Source: a virus. From it: a stretch of DNA of 40,631 bases. The DNA is taken from the IMG/VR virus record IMGVR_UViG_3300013004_000076, positions 1 to 40,631 of that record; one strand, written 5' to 3'. Below, piece after piece: positions 7,009 to 14,193 of the stretch; position 1 is the stretch's first letter; the number at the start of each line of letters is the position of its first letter. A model generated the notes under the pieces. It ran no database searches and was not told where the DNA came from. It saw only the letters and a program-made list of their open reading frames with translations. Both the position numbers and the translations under genes were made by a program.

Positions 7009-7244
7009 TGAAACACCGTGAGGTTAAAGTCGCTACGATACCGCATACAAACGACGATGGCGCATCGCTTGATTGGTATTATATTGTGCCGTCGGATACT
7101 AAAGACTTGGATATTTTTGTATATTTTCAGGCCGAAGATGGGCCTGAAGAACCGCCTTTTGATATTATCGCAGAGTGCGAAAACCTTGATTGTGCGATTG
7201 AGATTATGCGCCTGTGGAATGAACACCACGGGCAACGCCTATGA
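7008..7244 (+). CDS. Small acidic hypothetical protein, A+T-rich
   Basis: The start is the ATG at 7008, overlapping the NinB stop (TGATG). The 78-aa protein is acidic with aromatic strands (LDWYYIVPSDTKDLDIFVYFQAEDG) and a C-terminal helix with ENLDCAIEIMRLW. The DNA is visibly more A+T-rich than its neighbours (for example 7076-7130), suggesting a later insertion into the operon. No family was recognised. Confidence 0.7.
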   Translation: MKHREVKVATIPHTNDDGASLDWYYIVPSDTKDLDIFVYFQAEDGPEEPPFDIIAECENLDCAIEIMRLWNEHHGQRL

Positions 7245-7651
7245 GCCGAGCCGTCAAGGAATGGGTGGGCAAGACGCCCGACAGCAAGATACCGCCACGG
7301 GTGCGGCTCAGGATATTCGAGCGGCATGGCGGGGTGTGTCACCTGTCAGGCCGCAAGATAGCAGCCGGTGAGCCATGGGATTGTGACCACATCATCGCGC
7401 TTATCAATGGCGGGGAGCACAGAGAGACGAACCTCGCCCCGGCATTGCGTGACAAGCACAAGGCCAAGACTGCCGATGACGTGGCTGAGAAGGCCAAGGT
7501 CGCGCGCAAGGCGAAGGCTAACTTGGGGTTAAAGCCAGCCCCAGCCAAGCCGATCCAATCCGCAGGCTTTGCACCGAAGCCAGCGAAACCATCCACCGCC
7601 AGACAGCCTAGCAAGCTAGAAGGCCTGCCGAGAAGAGCGATTTACCGATGA
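7241..7651 (+). CDS. HNH endonuclease
   Basis: This 136-aa protein has an HNH beta-beta-alpha-metal fold. RLRIFERHGGVCHLSGRKI brings the first zinc-site-like C, WDCDHIIALINGGEHRETNLAPAL supplies the D-H pair and central Asn, and RDKHKAKT the final His. The C-terminal 60 residues are Lys/Pro/Ala-rich and probably bind DNA. Stand-alone HNH proteins in phages can be homing enzymes, junction or replication nucleases, or packaging helpers. This one lies in the recombination operon rather than beside terminase. Confidence 0.85.
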   Translation: MSRAVKEWVGKTPDSKIPPRVRLRIFERHGGVCHLSGRKIAAGEPWDCDHIIALINGGEHRETNLAPALRDKHKAKTADDVAEKAKVARKAKANLGLKPAPAKPIQSAGFAPKPAKPSTARQPSKLEGLPRRAIYR

Positions 7652-7857
7652 CACCCAAACGCAGCGAACATCAAGAACGCATCAGCCAAGCCATGAAATT
7701 GCACTGGAAGAAGCGCAAGGCCGGCATCGACGCGCTGGCGCTTCTGCTCGACGAGGATCGGCTAGAGGAAATCATCACTGACAGCATAGACCTAGACTGG
7801 ACGCCTCGCACCGCAGCTAGGGCTATCGTGCGAGCGATGAAAGGCGGGGATACATGA
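7648..7857 (+). CDS. Small basic helical hypothetical protein
   Basis: This 69-aa protein has a basic N-terminus (MTPKRSEHQERISQAMKLHWKKRKAG) and an acidic helix (LLLDEDRLEEIITDSIDLDW) ending in TPRTAARAIVRAMKGG. The PKRSEHQERISQAMKLHW segment resembles short DNA-binding regions of NUMOD3-like type, but is too short to call. It overlaps both neighbours. Confidence 0.65.
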   Translation: MTPKRSEHQERISQAMKLHWKKRKAGIDALALLLDEDRLEEIITDSIDLDWTPRTAARAIVRAMKGGDT

Positions 7858-8054
7858 CACGCCCCGCCCGCGTCACGATGTCAGACATGGCAAGGGCCGT
7901 CCGTGCGGCTGATGCTGGACGTGTGCCGCGTGCCGTCGAGATAGCGCCTGATGAGACAATCCGCATTGTGCCGGTTGACCCATCACCCCGGCCCGTCATA
8001 ATGCCCGCACCGTGGATGCCAGACCAGTGGCTTGGATATGGGAAGGTGGATTGA
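7854..8054 (+). CDS. Small hypothetical phage protein
   Basis: This 66-aa protein begins with TMSDMARAVRAADAG, then a strand-rich proline-containing half ending PAPWMPDQWLGYGKVD. No known motif was recognised. The 4-nt overlap upstream and TGATG overlap downstream support the reading. Confidence 0.62.
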   Translation: MTRPARVTMSDMARAVRAADAGRVPRAVEIAPDETIRIVPVDPSPRPVIMPAPWMPDQWLGYGKVD

Positions 8055-8269
8055 TGCCTCCCGACATCAGCATGTGCGCCGATGACGAATGCCCATCGCG
8101 GGCCGAGTGCTATCGAAGCAAGGCAAGCGGAACTGTGCCGCATGTGCCGTGGCAGGCGTTCACGGATTTTCAACGGCAGCCGGAAGATGAACGGTGCGGC
8201 GATTTCTGGCCGGTTTTACATACAAACCGCATTTTTGTAGTGCAAAGCGAACAGAAGGACAAGCCATGA
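8054..8269 (+). CDS. Small Cys-containing phage protein
   Basis: The start is the ATG at 8054, overlapping the previous stop. The 71-aa protein has MCADDECPSRAECYRSKASG followed by FTDFQRQPEDERCGDFWPV. The four cysteines in C-x5-C-x5-C and a later RC-x-DFW pattern suggest a small metal-binding fold. This CPSRxxCYR...CxDFWP arrangement recurs in small phage proteins of unknown role (from memory). Confidence 0.72.
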   Translation: MPPDISMCADDECPSRAECYRSKASGTVPHVPWQAFTDFQRQPEDERCGDFWPVLHTNRIFVVQSEQKDKP

Positions 8270-8811
8270 CTGACACAAACGATCTGGTGGCGAGGCTGCG
8301 AGCTTACGAGCCATACAACCATTTCAAGGATGGGCCGCTTATCCGCGAAGCCGCCGACACCATCGAGCGGCTGACGATCGAGCGGGATGAGGCGCGGCTG
8401 AGAGGCGACGTGCATCAAGGCCCGATGCAAGGCTTTGCGGCGATTGACCCAGCGACGGCGAACGTCGATTGGCGAGCCCGTGCCACAAACCTCGCCGCCG
8501 AGATTGCGCGGCTGACACGCGAGCGGGACGAGGCGCAACGTGAGAACATGGACATGGTGTGGCAACGGCGCAGTGCAGAGTTTCGCGCCCGCGTCGACGA
8601 GAAGCGGATTGCCAAGCTGGAAAGCGAGCGGGACGAGGCGCGGGCAGCGGCGTTGGAGGAAGCGGCGAAGGTAGCGGATGCACGCGAACTGCACTGGTCA
8701 GAGGACGCGGAACAATCAAATTCCGGGGCCGCTGCGCACATCTTCCGTCGCAAGGCTGACGCTGCCGAGCAGATCGCTGCCGCCATCCGCGCACTGAAGG
8801 AGCCGACATGA
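8266..8811 (+). CDS. Coiled-coil early protein (Ead/Ea22-like style)
   Basis: The start is the ATG at 8266, overlapping the previous stop. The 181-aa protein is almost entirely helical, with repeated segments such as TIERLTIERDEARLRG, EIARLTRERDEAQREN and KLESERDEARAAALEEAAKVAD, each a coiled-coil stretch. The C-terminus (FRRKADAAEQIAAAIRAL) is typical of Ead/Ea22-type phage early proteins. The role is unknown; oligomerisation is likely. Confidence 0.72.
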   Translation: MTDTNDLVARLRAYEPYNHFKDGPLIREAADTIERLTIERDEARLRGDVHQGPMQGFAAIDPATANVDWRARATNLAAEIARLTRERDEAQRENMDMVWQRRSAEFRARVDEKRIAKLESERDEARAAALEEAAKVADARELHWSEDAEQSNSGAAAHIFRRKADAAEQIAAAIRALKEPT

Positions 8812-9161
8812 ACCGCCAAGCCAGAACAAGCAGCCCTGATGGCGCATACGTCGCTGATGAGTTCAAGACACATCAGGAAGGGGACGTGGTGAGCATCTAT
8901 GTGCCGGATAACCCGCTTTTGTATGACGGCTGGACGCCACCACCACCACCGCCAGCCGATATGGTCGAGCGCGCTGTATCGCTTTGGGGTTATGCCGCGC
9001 TTATCATTATGAAAGATGGCACGTTCCGGCTGACATTTGACGCCGAGGACGCCTTTCACAATGAAACCGGCGATATTGTCAGCCCTGAATTTGCCGCCGC
9101 CGCCATCAATGAATTTGAACACGCCGCCATCATCCCGATCGGGACAGTTCCGGCTGATTAG
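8808..9161 (+). CDS. Hypothetical protein at end of rightward operon
   Basis: This 117-aa protein has an N-terminal basic and polar region, VVSIYVPDNPLLYDGWT, a run of six prolines at about 44-49, then a compact C-terminal half (VERAVSLWGYAALIIMKDGTFRLTF). Its TAG stop is the first part of an 18-bp perfect palindrome. No family was recognised. Confidence 0.65.
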   Translation: MNRQARTSSPDGAYVADEFKTHQEGDVVSIYVPDNPLLYDGWTPPPPPPADMVERAVSLWGYAALIIMKDGTFRLTFDAEDAFHNETGDIVSPEFAAAAINEFEHAAIIPIGTVPAD

Positions 9162-9176
9162 TCCAAATTTGGACTA
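9159..9176. promoter_or_regulatory. 18-bp perfect palindrome overlapping a stop codon
   Basis: TAGTCCAAATTTGGACTA is self-complementary and starts at the TAG stop of the gene before it. There is no loop and no T-run, so an operator for a dimeric regulator is more likely than a terminator. Confidence 0.5.
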
Positions 9177-9209
9177 GGACTACACCGAACGGGATAATTC
9201 CGCATATTG

Positions 9210-9248
9210 CAGCCTGTTTTTCCGCCGATGAAAACAGACCGCAGGCTG
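9210..9248. other. Nested inverted repeats in intergenic region
   Basis: CAGCCTG (9210-9216) pairs with CAGGCTG (9242-9248). Inside it CTGTTTT (9214-9220) pairs with AAAACAG (9231-9237). The two hairpins share bases and are alternatives. No T-run follows, so intrinsic termination is doubtful. The gap 9162-9333 otherwise holds only the promoter/operator at 9280. Confidence 0.35.
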
Positions 9249-9279
9249 ACTAGAACGAGCGTTTCGCCTCTTTTAGCGC

Positions 9280-9319
9280 TTGACATATGGTGTCAATATG
9301 ATACCTTGTCTATGTCAAC
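9280..9319 (+). promoter_or_regulatory. Promoter/operator of second rightward block
   Basis: TTGACA (9280-9285), TATGG and TGTCAA (9291-9296) form a perfect 6-bp inverted repeat whose left arm is a consensus -35 box. TGTCAA recurs at 9314-9319. A TATGAT lies at 9297-9302 but only 11 nt from the -35, and TACCTT at 9302-9307 gives a 16-nt spacer, so the -10 is uncertain. The half-sites resemble those at 3777-3798. Confidence 0.5.
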
Positions 9320-9333
9320 AGGGAGACACGCAG

Positions 9334-9678
9334 ATGCTGAAGACCAAAACCGGATACGCCGAAAAGACTGGCGAGTGGCGCGACGGCGCATTCCCAAAAG
9401 CAACAGGTGGGGTTGCCCGTCTTACCGTCCGTGACGACCAGACCAACGCAGTTTGGAAGTTTACCGGCAAGCAAAACGATGCAGTCGCCGCGATTGCCGG
9501 TGCCTACATCAACAAAGGCTTCGGACGCGACAAGGTTGCCTGCCTCTATGGCTCGCACATTGAAATCGAAAGCCAGCCCGAAGGCTTCTGGGTTGGCAAA
9601 GGCAAGCCAAACGAAGACGGAGAGTTTGACGACTTTGAACCCAATCTGACCGCGTTTCCAAACGTTGTGGCATATTGA
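9334..9678 (+). CDS. Hypothetical protein, first of second rightward block
   Basis: The start is the ATG at 9334, preceded by AGGGAGACACGCAG, the same leader style as the genes at 3844 and 4104; an upstream in-frame ATG at 9280 falls inside the promoter. The 114-aa protein is strand-rich (GGVARLTVRDDQTNAVWKFTG, KVACLYGSHIEIES). No domain was recognised. Confidence 0.7.
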   Translation: MLKTKTGYAEKTGEWRDGAFPKATGGVARLTVRDDQTNAVWKFTGKQNDAVAAIAGAYINKGFGRDKVACLYGSHIEIESQPEGFWVGKGKPNEDGEFDDFEPNLTAFPNVVAY

Positions 9679-9699
9679 CATCAGAGAGGAGCAACGGAC

Positions 9700-10077
9700 A
9701 TGCGAATCATTCTCATCGACAATTACAGCGGCTACATCTGGGGCGATAGCGCCGACTATAAAGGCCGGACCTTCACGCTTGACGACGCCCTGTCGTTTAA
9801 GGCTGACCTTAGCGCGACAAGCGAAGATGATTTCGCGTTGGCTTACGCTGCGGCGATGGATGCTGACATTGGTGGCGAGCCAAGATCCTACGGCATGCAC
9901 CGTGCTTCATGCGCGCGGAATGGCGGTTCGGGATATATGGCATATCGCGCCGACGTTGATGGGTCTGAAGCCGTGCCAGTTGTTCATGATGGGCAAGACA
10001 GCGATACGATTGAAGCCGTTGAGGCAGATTGCCGTTGTCTCGGTTTCATTTCTTACCATTCAGCAGAGCAGGAGTAA
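9700..10077 (+). CDS. Hypothetical protein
   Basis: GAGAGGAGC precedes the ATG at 9700. The 125-aa acidic protein has RIILIDNYSGYIWGDSADYKG, a helical centre (EDDFALAYAAAMDADIG) and a C-terminal region with two Cys (ADCRCLGFISY). The start resembles small phage proteins that act late in host takeover, but no family was recognised. Confidence 0.68.
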   Translation: MRIILIDNYSGYIWGDSADYKGRTFTLDDALSFKADLSATSEDDFALAYAAAMDADIGGEPRSYGMHRASCARNGGSGYMAYRADVDGSEAVPVVHDGQDSDTIEAVEADCRCLGFISYHSAEQE

Positions 10078-10082
10078 GGCAA

Positions 10083-10283
10083 ATGACAAAAACCAAAGCC
10101 ACAGAAATTGCTCAGGCGTTCAAGGCCGCATACATAAACAAAAACCGCCAGTGGAACGTAGCAAGCTTGGAAACAATACTGCCAGACGGTTATTCAATGC
10201 CCGCTGCGACGGATGAGGATTTTATGCCGCCGACAATTGAGGTCATCGCCAACGCAATTTACAAAAACGCGCAGAAAATTTGA
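10083..10283 (+). CDS. Small hypothetical protein
   Basis: The start at 10083 follows GCAGGAGTAAGGCAA, a strong ribosome-binding site that overlaps the previous stop. The 66-aa protein has a basic helical first half (KATEIAQAFKAAYINKNRQW) and a C-terminal helix (EVIANAIYKNAQKI). The AYINK motif also occurs in the product of the gene at 9334 (GAYINKG), perhaps by chance. Confidence 0.6.
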   Translation: MTKTKATEIAQAFKAAYINKNRQWNVASLETILPDGYSMPAATDEDFMPPTIEVIANAIYKNAQKI

Positions 10284-10284
10284 G

Positions 10285-10464
10285 ATGACACCAGATCAAT
10301 TCCGCGAAGCGCGCAAGTCTTTTGGCCTCACACAGTCCGCATGGGCTAAAGCGCTGGGCCTTAGCCTGTCGCATACAAAGAAAATCGAGGGCGGTGGCGC
10401 TGTCACGCCAACGATTGCCCTGCTCATCCAGTCTTATTTAACGCACGGACTAAAAGGGGAATAA
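10285..10464 (+). CDS. XRE-type helix-turn-helix protein
   Basis: The ATG at 10285 lies 1 nt after the previous stop. The 59-aa protein is one HTH domain: MTPDQFREARKSFGLTQSAWAKALGLSLSHTKKIEGGG contains the classic LTQsaWAkaLGLSlshtkkiE two-helix core, followed by a terminal helix. This is the layout of small XRE/Cro-type transcription factors. It could control the promoter at 9280, but this is unproven. Confidence 0.82.
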   Translation: MTPDQFREARKSFGLTQSAWAKALGLSLSHTKKIEGGGAVTPTIALLIQSYLTHGLKGE

Positions 10465-10465
10465 G

Positions 10466-10729
10466 ATGTTCCACACCTACGTGCTGGTCCACGCTCAAGA
10501 CCCGATTAAGGGCGGGAAGAAGCTGGTCGATATCGACCGCGCCAGCTTCTTGATGGACAAGACGCTGCTTGCGCAGTCCATAAAAGCCATGAACGACGAA
10601 CGCGACAATGACCCACGCCACGACGCAGTTTATGACGCGCAATGGATTTGGGACTACTACTGCCAGCGGCATTGTGAGAAATATGGGCAGGGCTTCGGTC
10701 CAGACATTGACCCAAACTGGGATCAATAA
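10466..10729 (+). CDS. Hypothetical protein, last rightward gene
   Basis: The ATG at 10466 follows AAAGGGGAATAAG, a strong ribosome-binding site. The 87-aa protein has a strand-rich start (FHTYVLVHAQDPIKGG) and an acidic, aromatic C-terminus (QWIWDYYCQRHCEKYG). It converges with the minus-strand gene ending at 10723, overlapping it by 7 nt. No terminator hairpin is evident at this junction. Confidence 0.7.
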   Translation: MFHTYVLVHAQDPIKGGKKLVDIDRASFLMDKTLLAQSIKAMNDERDNDPRHDAVYDAQWIWDYYCQRHCEKYGQGFGPDIDPNWDQ

Positions 10730-11745
10730 ACCTGAACGCCTTGCTGTTTGGCCCACTCAAGAATTTGCTGTCCAGTTAAAGCAGCACCAGCAGCACCAGC
10801 CAAGCCAGCGGTGATGTCTCGGAAATGAGCCTTTGCCGGATCAAACTGCGCCGAAGAAAGCCTGATGCCGTCGCCCGTGAGCTTAAGCACTTCATGCCCA
10901 TTGCCGACGGCATCAAAACCTGCCTCCTTAAATATTGTTTGAGGGGCGGCGCTGCGTCTCATAGCTGCCCGAATTTCATGCCCGCTATTGTCCACAATTG
11001 CATCCGGCCTTACGCGGCCATAGTTCAACACAGTGGCTTGATCCCTGCCAACCAACGACGCCAAATCAACAGCTAATTTGGGGTCGTGCTTCTGTGCAGC
11101 AGCCAGCAGGTTACTAAGTTGCTTTGCTGTTACAGGATTTTCGTCGAGGAATGCGTTTTGTAAATTTAACCTGAACTCACGGTTTTTGCCAAAGCCCTTG
11201 TCGCCAGTTGATCCGCCTGCGTTGTATTCTGGGTTGCGTGTGAAGTGTGCGCCTCTTGGGTATTCACTGGGGTCTTTTCCCTTATCGCCACGATAAAACG
11301 CACCTTCGTCATATCCCATTGACTTGGCACGCGCCATTCTTGCTGCGTCGTCGCCTCCCGGCCCTCCTGGTGGCTTGATGCCCATTCGCAACTCATTTGG
11401 ACCGCCCGACCGGATCGCGCCAGCGCCAAGCGTCATCAGGCCCGCAAACTCCGCCGCACGTCCAACAGCCTCGTCAGACATGGGGTTGACCTTGCCCGCA
11501 TACACGTCACCGGGAAGCGTCACAGCGCCGTAAGCGCTTTTGGCAAGTTCAGCCGGCCATGACTGCATCAAGGCATCCGAAATGCCTGCCCGGTAATCCT
11601 GCGCCCGCCGCTGGTCGGCTTGATACAGGTCGGACGCCATGCCCCGCAGCGACATATCAGCATCTTGACGTTGGTCCGGAAATGCGGCCATCGGCTGGCC
11701 GACGCCGCGCATCATGGCTTCAGCAATTTTATATCGTGCGTCCAT
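10723..11745 (-). CDS. Probable virion-associated ADP-ribosyltransferase-like protein
   Basis: This 340-aa protein is last in the late operon. Residues about 144-305 have the layout of bacterial/phage ADP-ribosyltransferases of the ART-PolyVal type. GAFYRGD gives a candidate NAD-binding R152, RGAHFTRNPEY (164-174) the S/T-x core strand, and FKEAGFDAVGNGHEVLKLTGDGIR a candidate catalytic Glu (E285), ending in SAQFDP. The helical N-terminus (about 1-60) and Gly/Ala-rich tail resemble virion proteins, so it may be packaged and injected. The domain call is inference from motif order and needs a profile search. Confidence 0.5.
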   Translation of the reverse strand: MDARYKIAEAMMRGVGQPMAAFPDQRQDADMSLRGMASDLYQADQRRAQDYRAGISDALMQSWPAELAKSAYGAVTLPGDVYAGKVNPMSDEAVGRAAEFAGLMTLGAGAIRSGGPNELRMGIKPPGGPGGDDAARMARAKSMGYDEGAFYRGDKGKDPSEYPRGAHFTRNPEYNAGGSTGDKGFGKNREFRLNLQNAFLDENPVTAKQLSNLLAAAQKHDPKLAVDLASLVGRDQATVLNYGRVRPDAIVDNSGHEIRAAMRRSAAPQTIFKEAGFDAVGNGHEVLKLTGDGIRLSSAQFDPAKAHFRDITAGLAGAAGAALTGQQILEWAKQQGVQVY

Positions 11746-11754
11746 GTCGCTTCC

Positions 11755-11994
11755 TCAGTTGTCACGCGGCGCTAGGTGATTGATTGCACGCCGTAGATGC
11801 CATTCGGCCTTCTGTGCCTGCTCCATCGTGTCGCCCTTCTTGCCAGCCCTTAGAAGGTATTTCAGGGCCGCCGCGATATTGTAAGCTGCTACCGGGTTGC
11901 CGTTCTCGGAGACGGCTGACATCACGTCCTCCATCACGTCGATCGCCTGCCATTTGGCATTCTGGTAGTGGTGCGGGTTGATGCTGTCAGTCAT
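11755..11994 (-). CDS. DUF3310 protein (T7 gp1.7-like)
   Basis: The start at 11994 overlaps the stop of the phosphoesterase gene (ATGA). The 79-aa protein matches DUF3310: INPHHYQNAKWQAIDVMEDVM, then AYNIAAALKYLLRAGKKGDTMEQAQKAEWHLRRAI. The NIxxALKYLLRAGKK...KAEWHL core is diagnostic. T7 gp1.7, a member of this family, has nucleotide kinase activity; whether this protein does is not shown by sequence. Its place in a late rather than early operon is unusual. Confidence 0.85.
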   Translation of the reverse strand: MTDSINPHHYQNAKWQAIDVMEDVMSAVSENGNPVAAYNIAAALKYLLRAGKKGDTMEQAQKAEWHLRRAINHLAPRDN

Positions 11995-13070
11995 TGCGCC
12001 TTCACCTTCGTCTTTGCGCCGCGCTCGAACCGCGCCCGGAGCCAGTCGAGATAGTCCGCGCCTTCCTCGACAGTCGGTGCGCACCAGACCCGCGAGCGGC
12101 AGTTGTCGGGCTTTGACGGGTCAATGATAACCATGGCTGAGGGGTGGATCTTGCGCGCCCTGAACTGGCCCTGCTTGGCGTAATCGTCCACAACCTTATA
12201 GCCGCTCGTTCGGACAAGCTGCGTCACCGTTCCGCATGGCATCACGTCGCCGGCATCCGCGCCCATGTGCAGGTGGCCGGCGACAACGATGTGATCCCGG
12301 TGTCCGAATAGCTGCTCCCTTGCGAGGCCATGAAGCGGGTTGAACTGGCTGTTGCCTTTGAAGTTGTGCCTTGCATTGATGCGGGTTTCGACGCCGTTCG
12401 GATGGTCCAGCGCGAGCCTTACGCCGTGGGGCTGGTCAACGCCTTCCGAGCCTCGCATGATCCAGTCGAGCGGGTCTGATGGCCCAGACCAAGCGTCATG
12501 ATTGCCCCGCACAAGGAACAGCCAATTGACGCCAGCCCCCCGCAACATCCATTCGGCCAGCCGCCATGCGTCGGAAACGGTTGTGCCGCTTTCGGCATAA
12601 AGCCGCTGCAATCGACCGACCCAGTTATCGGTGAGGTCGCCGATGTTACCCGCAAACACGTATTCGGGCCGCTTGGCAGCGATGCCCAAATGGTCATGCA
12701 GCAGCTTGAAATTGCAGCCGCTATTGTCAACGTGCGGATCACCGAACACCATCAAGCCGATGGGGCCGGGTGTGTTCAATCGGATGCGGATGAGGTGCGT
12801 GGCGTCATCCGCCTCAATGACACGCTCGCTCTCGGCAATGCGCTTTTTTATCAAGTCGGCCAGCGGCAGCTTGCTTGATGGCAGGACCGGAGCGACGAAG
12901 GGCCTTGACTGAGACTGAGCCTTGAGCGCTGTGGCCCGGTTCAAGCGGTTGGCGAATGTCTTGCGCGGGATGCCGAGCGCGTTGGCTGCGTGTGTCTGGT
13001 TTCCGTTGCACTGTTCAAGTGCGCGAAAAATGGCGTCAACGTCAGCGGCAGAAAGTGACGGCGCTCCCAT
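11991..13070 (-). CDS. Calcineurin-like metallophosphoesterase with N-terminal Fis-type HTH
   Basis: The start is the ATG at 13070 (TAATG overlap with the previous gene), giving 359 aa. Residues about 6-48 (ADVDAIFRALEQCNGNQTHAA, then NALGIPRKTFANRL) are a Fis/HTH_8-type DNA-binding unit. The catalytic domain follows: GDPHVD (110-115, D111, H113), GDLTD (144-148), RGNHD (188-192), ARHNFKG and AGHLHMG, the complete two-metal set. The fusion suggests a phosphodiesterase or DNA nuclease targeted to DNA. It lies between the lysis genes and DUF3310. Confidence 0.85.
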   Translation of the reverse strand: MGAPSLSAADVDAIFRALEQCNGNQTHAANALGIPRKTFANRLNRATALKAQSQSRPFVAPVLPSSKLPLADLIKKRIAESERVIEADDATHLIRIRLNTPGPIGLMVFGDPHVDNSGCNFKLLHDHLGIAAKRPEYVFAGNIGDLTDNWVGRLQRLYAESGTTVSDAWRLAEWMLRGAGVNWLFLVRGNHDAWSGPSDPLDWIMRGSEGVDQPHGVRLALDHPNGVETRINARHNFKGNSQFNPLHGLAREQLFGHRDHIVVAGHLHMGADAGDVMPCGTVTQLVRTSGYKVVDDYAKQGQFRARKIHPSAMVIIDPSKPDNCRSRVWCAPTVEEGADYLDWLRARFERGAKTKVKAQ

Positions 13071-13477
13071 TAGCTGCGCCACCCCATGATGCGGGCGACA
13101 ATCTGGTCCCATGCCTCCGGAGGTATGCGGGCGGAACCGCAATACATGCCAGCCGGCCCCACCAGGATAGCGCCACCAACGGGCAGGAACACCAACGCCG
13201 CGCTGGCCGAATTGCTGATCGTGGCGGGCGGGATGCTGTCATAGATAGCTGCCGCACGCTTGGCTTGGTCTGGTGTAAGGTGGACAATGGCAGCGCCTGC
13301 CCGGTCGGCCTGTTCTGTTGCTTGCGCGAGCGTGACGCATTGTGGTGCAGAGTTCTGCGCATTTGACCGGCTCGCGACTGTTAAAACGAACAGCAGCACC
13401 AGAAACCACACGATGAAATCCATGGGCCTTGTCACACGCCGGGGCATAGGCGTGCCGGGGATGGCATCTTTGAACAT
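13070..13477 (-). CDS. Exported or membrane-anchored hypothetical protein
   Basis: The start chosen is the ATG at 13477 because AAAGGA lies 8 nt upstream; a TTG at 13504 is the upstream alternative. The 135-aa protein has a basic N-terminus, a hydrophobic segment FIVWFLVLLFVLTVASRSNAQ with a signal-peptidase-like SNA site, and a mature part with two Cys and a second hydrophobic stretch (ALVFLPVGGAILVG). Placed at the edge of the lysis cassette, it probably acts in the envelope. No family was recognised. Confidence 0.68.
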   Translation of the reverse strand: MFKDAIPGTPMPRRVTRPMDFIVWFLVLLFVLTVASRSNAQNSAPQCVTLAQATEQADRAGAAIVHLTPDQAKRAAAIYDSIPPATISNSASAALVFLPVGGAILVGPAGMYCGSARIPPEAWDQIVARIMGWRS

Positions 13478-13532
13478 GGGAGTTCCTTTCGGGGGGATGT
13501 TCAACGCGGGCTAAAACTGTTGAAAGCCGTCG

Positions 13533-13754
13533 TCAGCCGTCGATCTGGCCGTTGTCGCGCCAGTGGTCGATCTGGCGTTGCAGGTCTCGGAGAAGTTCCG
13601 TCGCGAGGCCGTGGCCTAGGTGCTGAGACACGACAGCAAGCCCCGCGTGCATGACACCGGCAGCGGCTATCGGCTGAAGGATGGCGGGGATGATTGCCAG
13701 ACGGTCGAGAGCGTCCATCGCGTGCTCGTCGGTCTGCGCGTCTAGGAATGTCAT
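13533..13754 (-). CDS. Small hypothetical protein in lysis cassette
   Basis: The start is the ATG at 13754, which overlaps the previous stop (ATGA); an ATG at 13775 would add seven residues. The 73-aa protein has a helical first half (TDEHAMDALDRLAIIPAILQPIAAAG) and a second helix (LATELLRDLQRQIDHWRD). It lacks a clear transmembrane segment. It could be a lysis regulator, but nothing shows this. Confidence 0.6.
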   Translation of the reverse strand: MTFLDAQTDEHAMDALDRLAIIPAILQPIAAAGVMHAGLAVVSQHLGHGLATELLRDLQRQIDHWRDNGQIDG

Positions 13755-13978
13755 CTGGGCGTGAACGTGAGCCACGGCATGAACGCCGCCAGCTTTGCGC
13801 TAACGAACCCACCGAGCGCCGCAGCCGTCAGGATTAGCCACCTAGCCCCGCGTGCCTGCTGGAGCAGGTCATGCATGGCCGTGACCTTGGCCGACATTCC
13901 ATCGACGGCATCCGTCAAGTGCTTCAGGTCGCTTTCGAGTTTAATCACCCGGTCTCGCGTGTCGGTGGATTCGCTCAT
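13751..13978 (-). CDS. XhlA-like holin-associated membrane protein
   Basis: The start at 13978 overlaps the previous stop. The 75-aa protein has an N-terminal coiled coil (RDRVIKLESDLKHLTDAVDG, then MSAKVTAMHDLLQQA) and a single C-terminal transmembrane helix (WLILTAAALGGFVSAKLAAFM), the hallmark of XhlA-type proteins that work with holins and endolysins. It follows the spanin-like pair in the lysis cassette. Confidence 0.75.
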   Translation of the reverse strand: MSESTDTRDRVIKLESDLKHLTDAVDGMSAKVTAMHDLLQQARGARWLILTAAALGGFVSAKLAAFMPWLTFTPR

Positions 13979-14193
13979 TTCGTCACCCTCGACCAGCATC
14001 CGGCTTGCACGCCTGCTTCAAAGTGCCGTGAGATCCGCCGCTCGCCGTCGCGGGTTGTGGCCGTGACCGTCATCAGGCTATCGGTGAGGACGCCGCAGGG
14101 TTTACTTACCGGGACTGAGGATGCACACGCCCCTAGCGCGGCTCCAATCGCCGCCGCGAGCGTAACAGTCGTCAACATTCTGGATGCCCGCAT
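13975..14193 (-). CDS. Rz1-like outer-membrane spanin lipoprotein
   Basis: The ATG at 14193, with AAGGACAAGG upstream, lies inside the preceding Rz-like gene in another frame. The 72-aa product has a signal (MRASRMLTTVTLAAAIGAAL) ending in the lipobox LGAC. After cleavage a small lipoprotein with two further Cys remains (KPCGVLTD and AGCWSRV). Nesting in the Rz gene and continuing past its end is the classic Rz/Rz1 arrangement. The mature part is not proline-rich, unlike lambda Rz1. Confidence 0.72.
   Translation of the reverse strand: MRASRMLTTVTLAAAIGAALGACASSVPVSKPCGVLTDSLMTVTATTRDGERRISRHFEAGVQAGCWSRVTK

Noticed and set aside
7948-7954. CTGATGA as a hammerhead core
   Set aside because: No GAAA, nested stem II/III or cleavage triplet follows in order; it lies inside coding sequence.
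9280-9333. Upstream ATG at 9280 extending the gene at 9334
   Set aside because: It would place the promoter/operator inside the coding region, and the strong ribosome-binding site precedes 9334.
13533-13775. Longer start at 13775 for the small lysis-region protein
   Set aside because: The ATG at 13754 overlaps the upstream stop as ATGA, the coupling style used throughout this operon.
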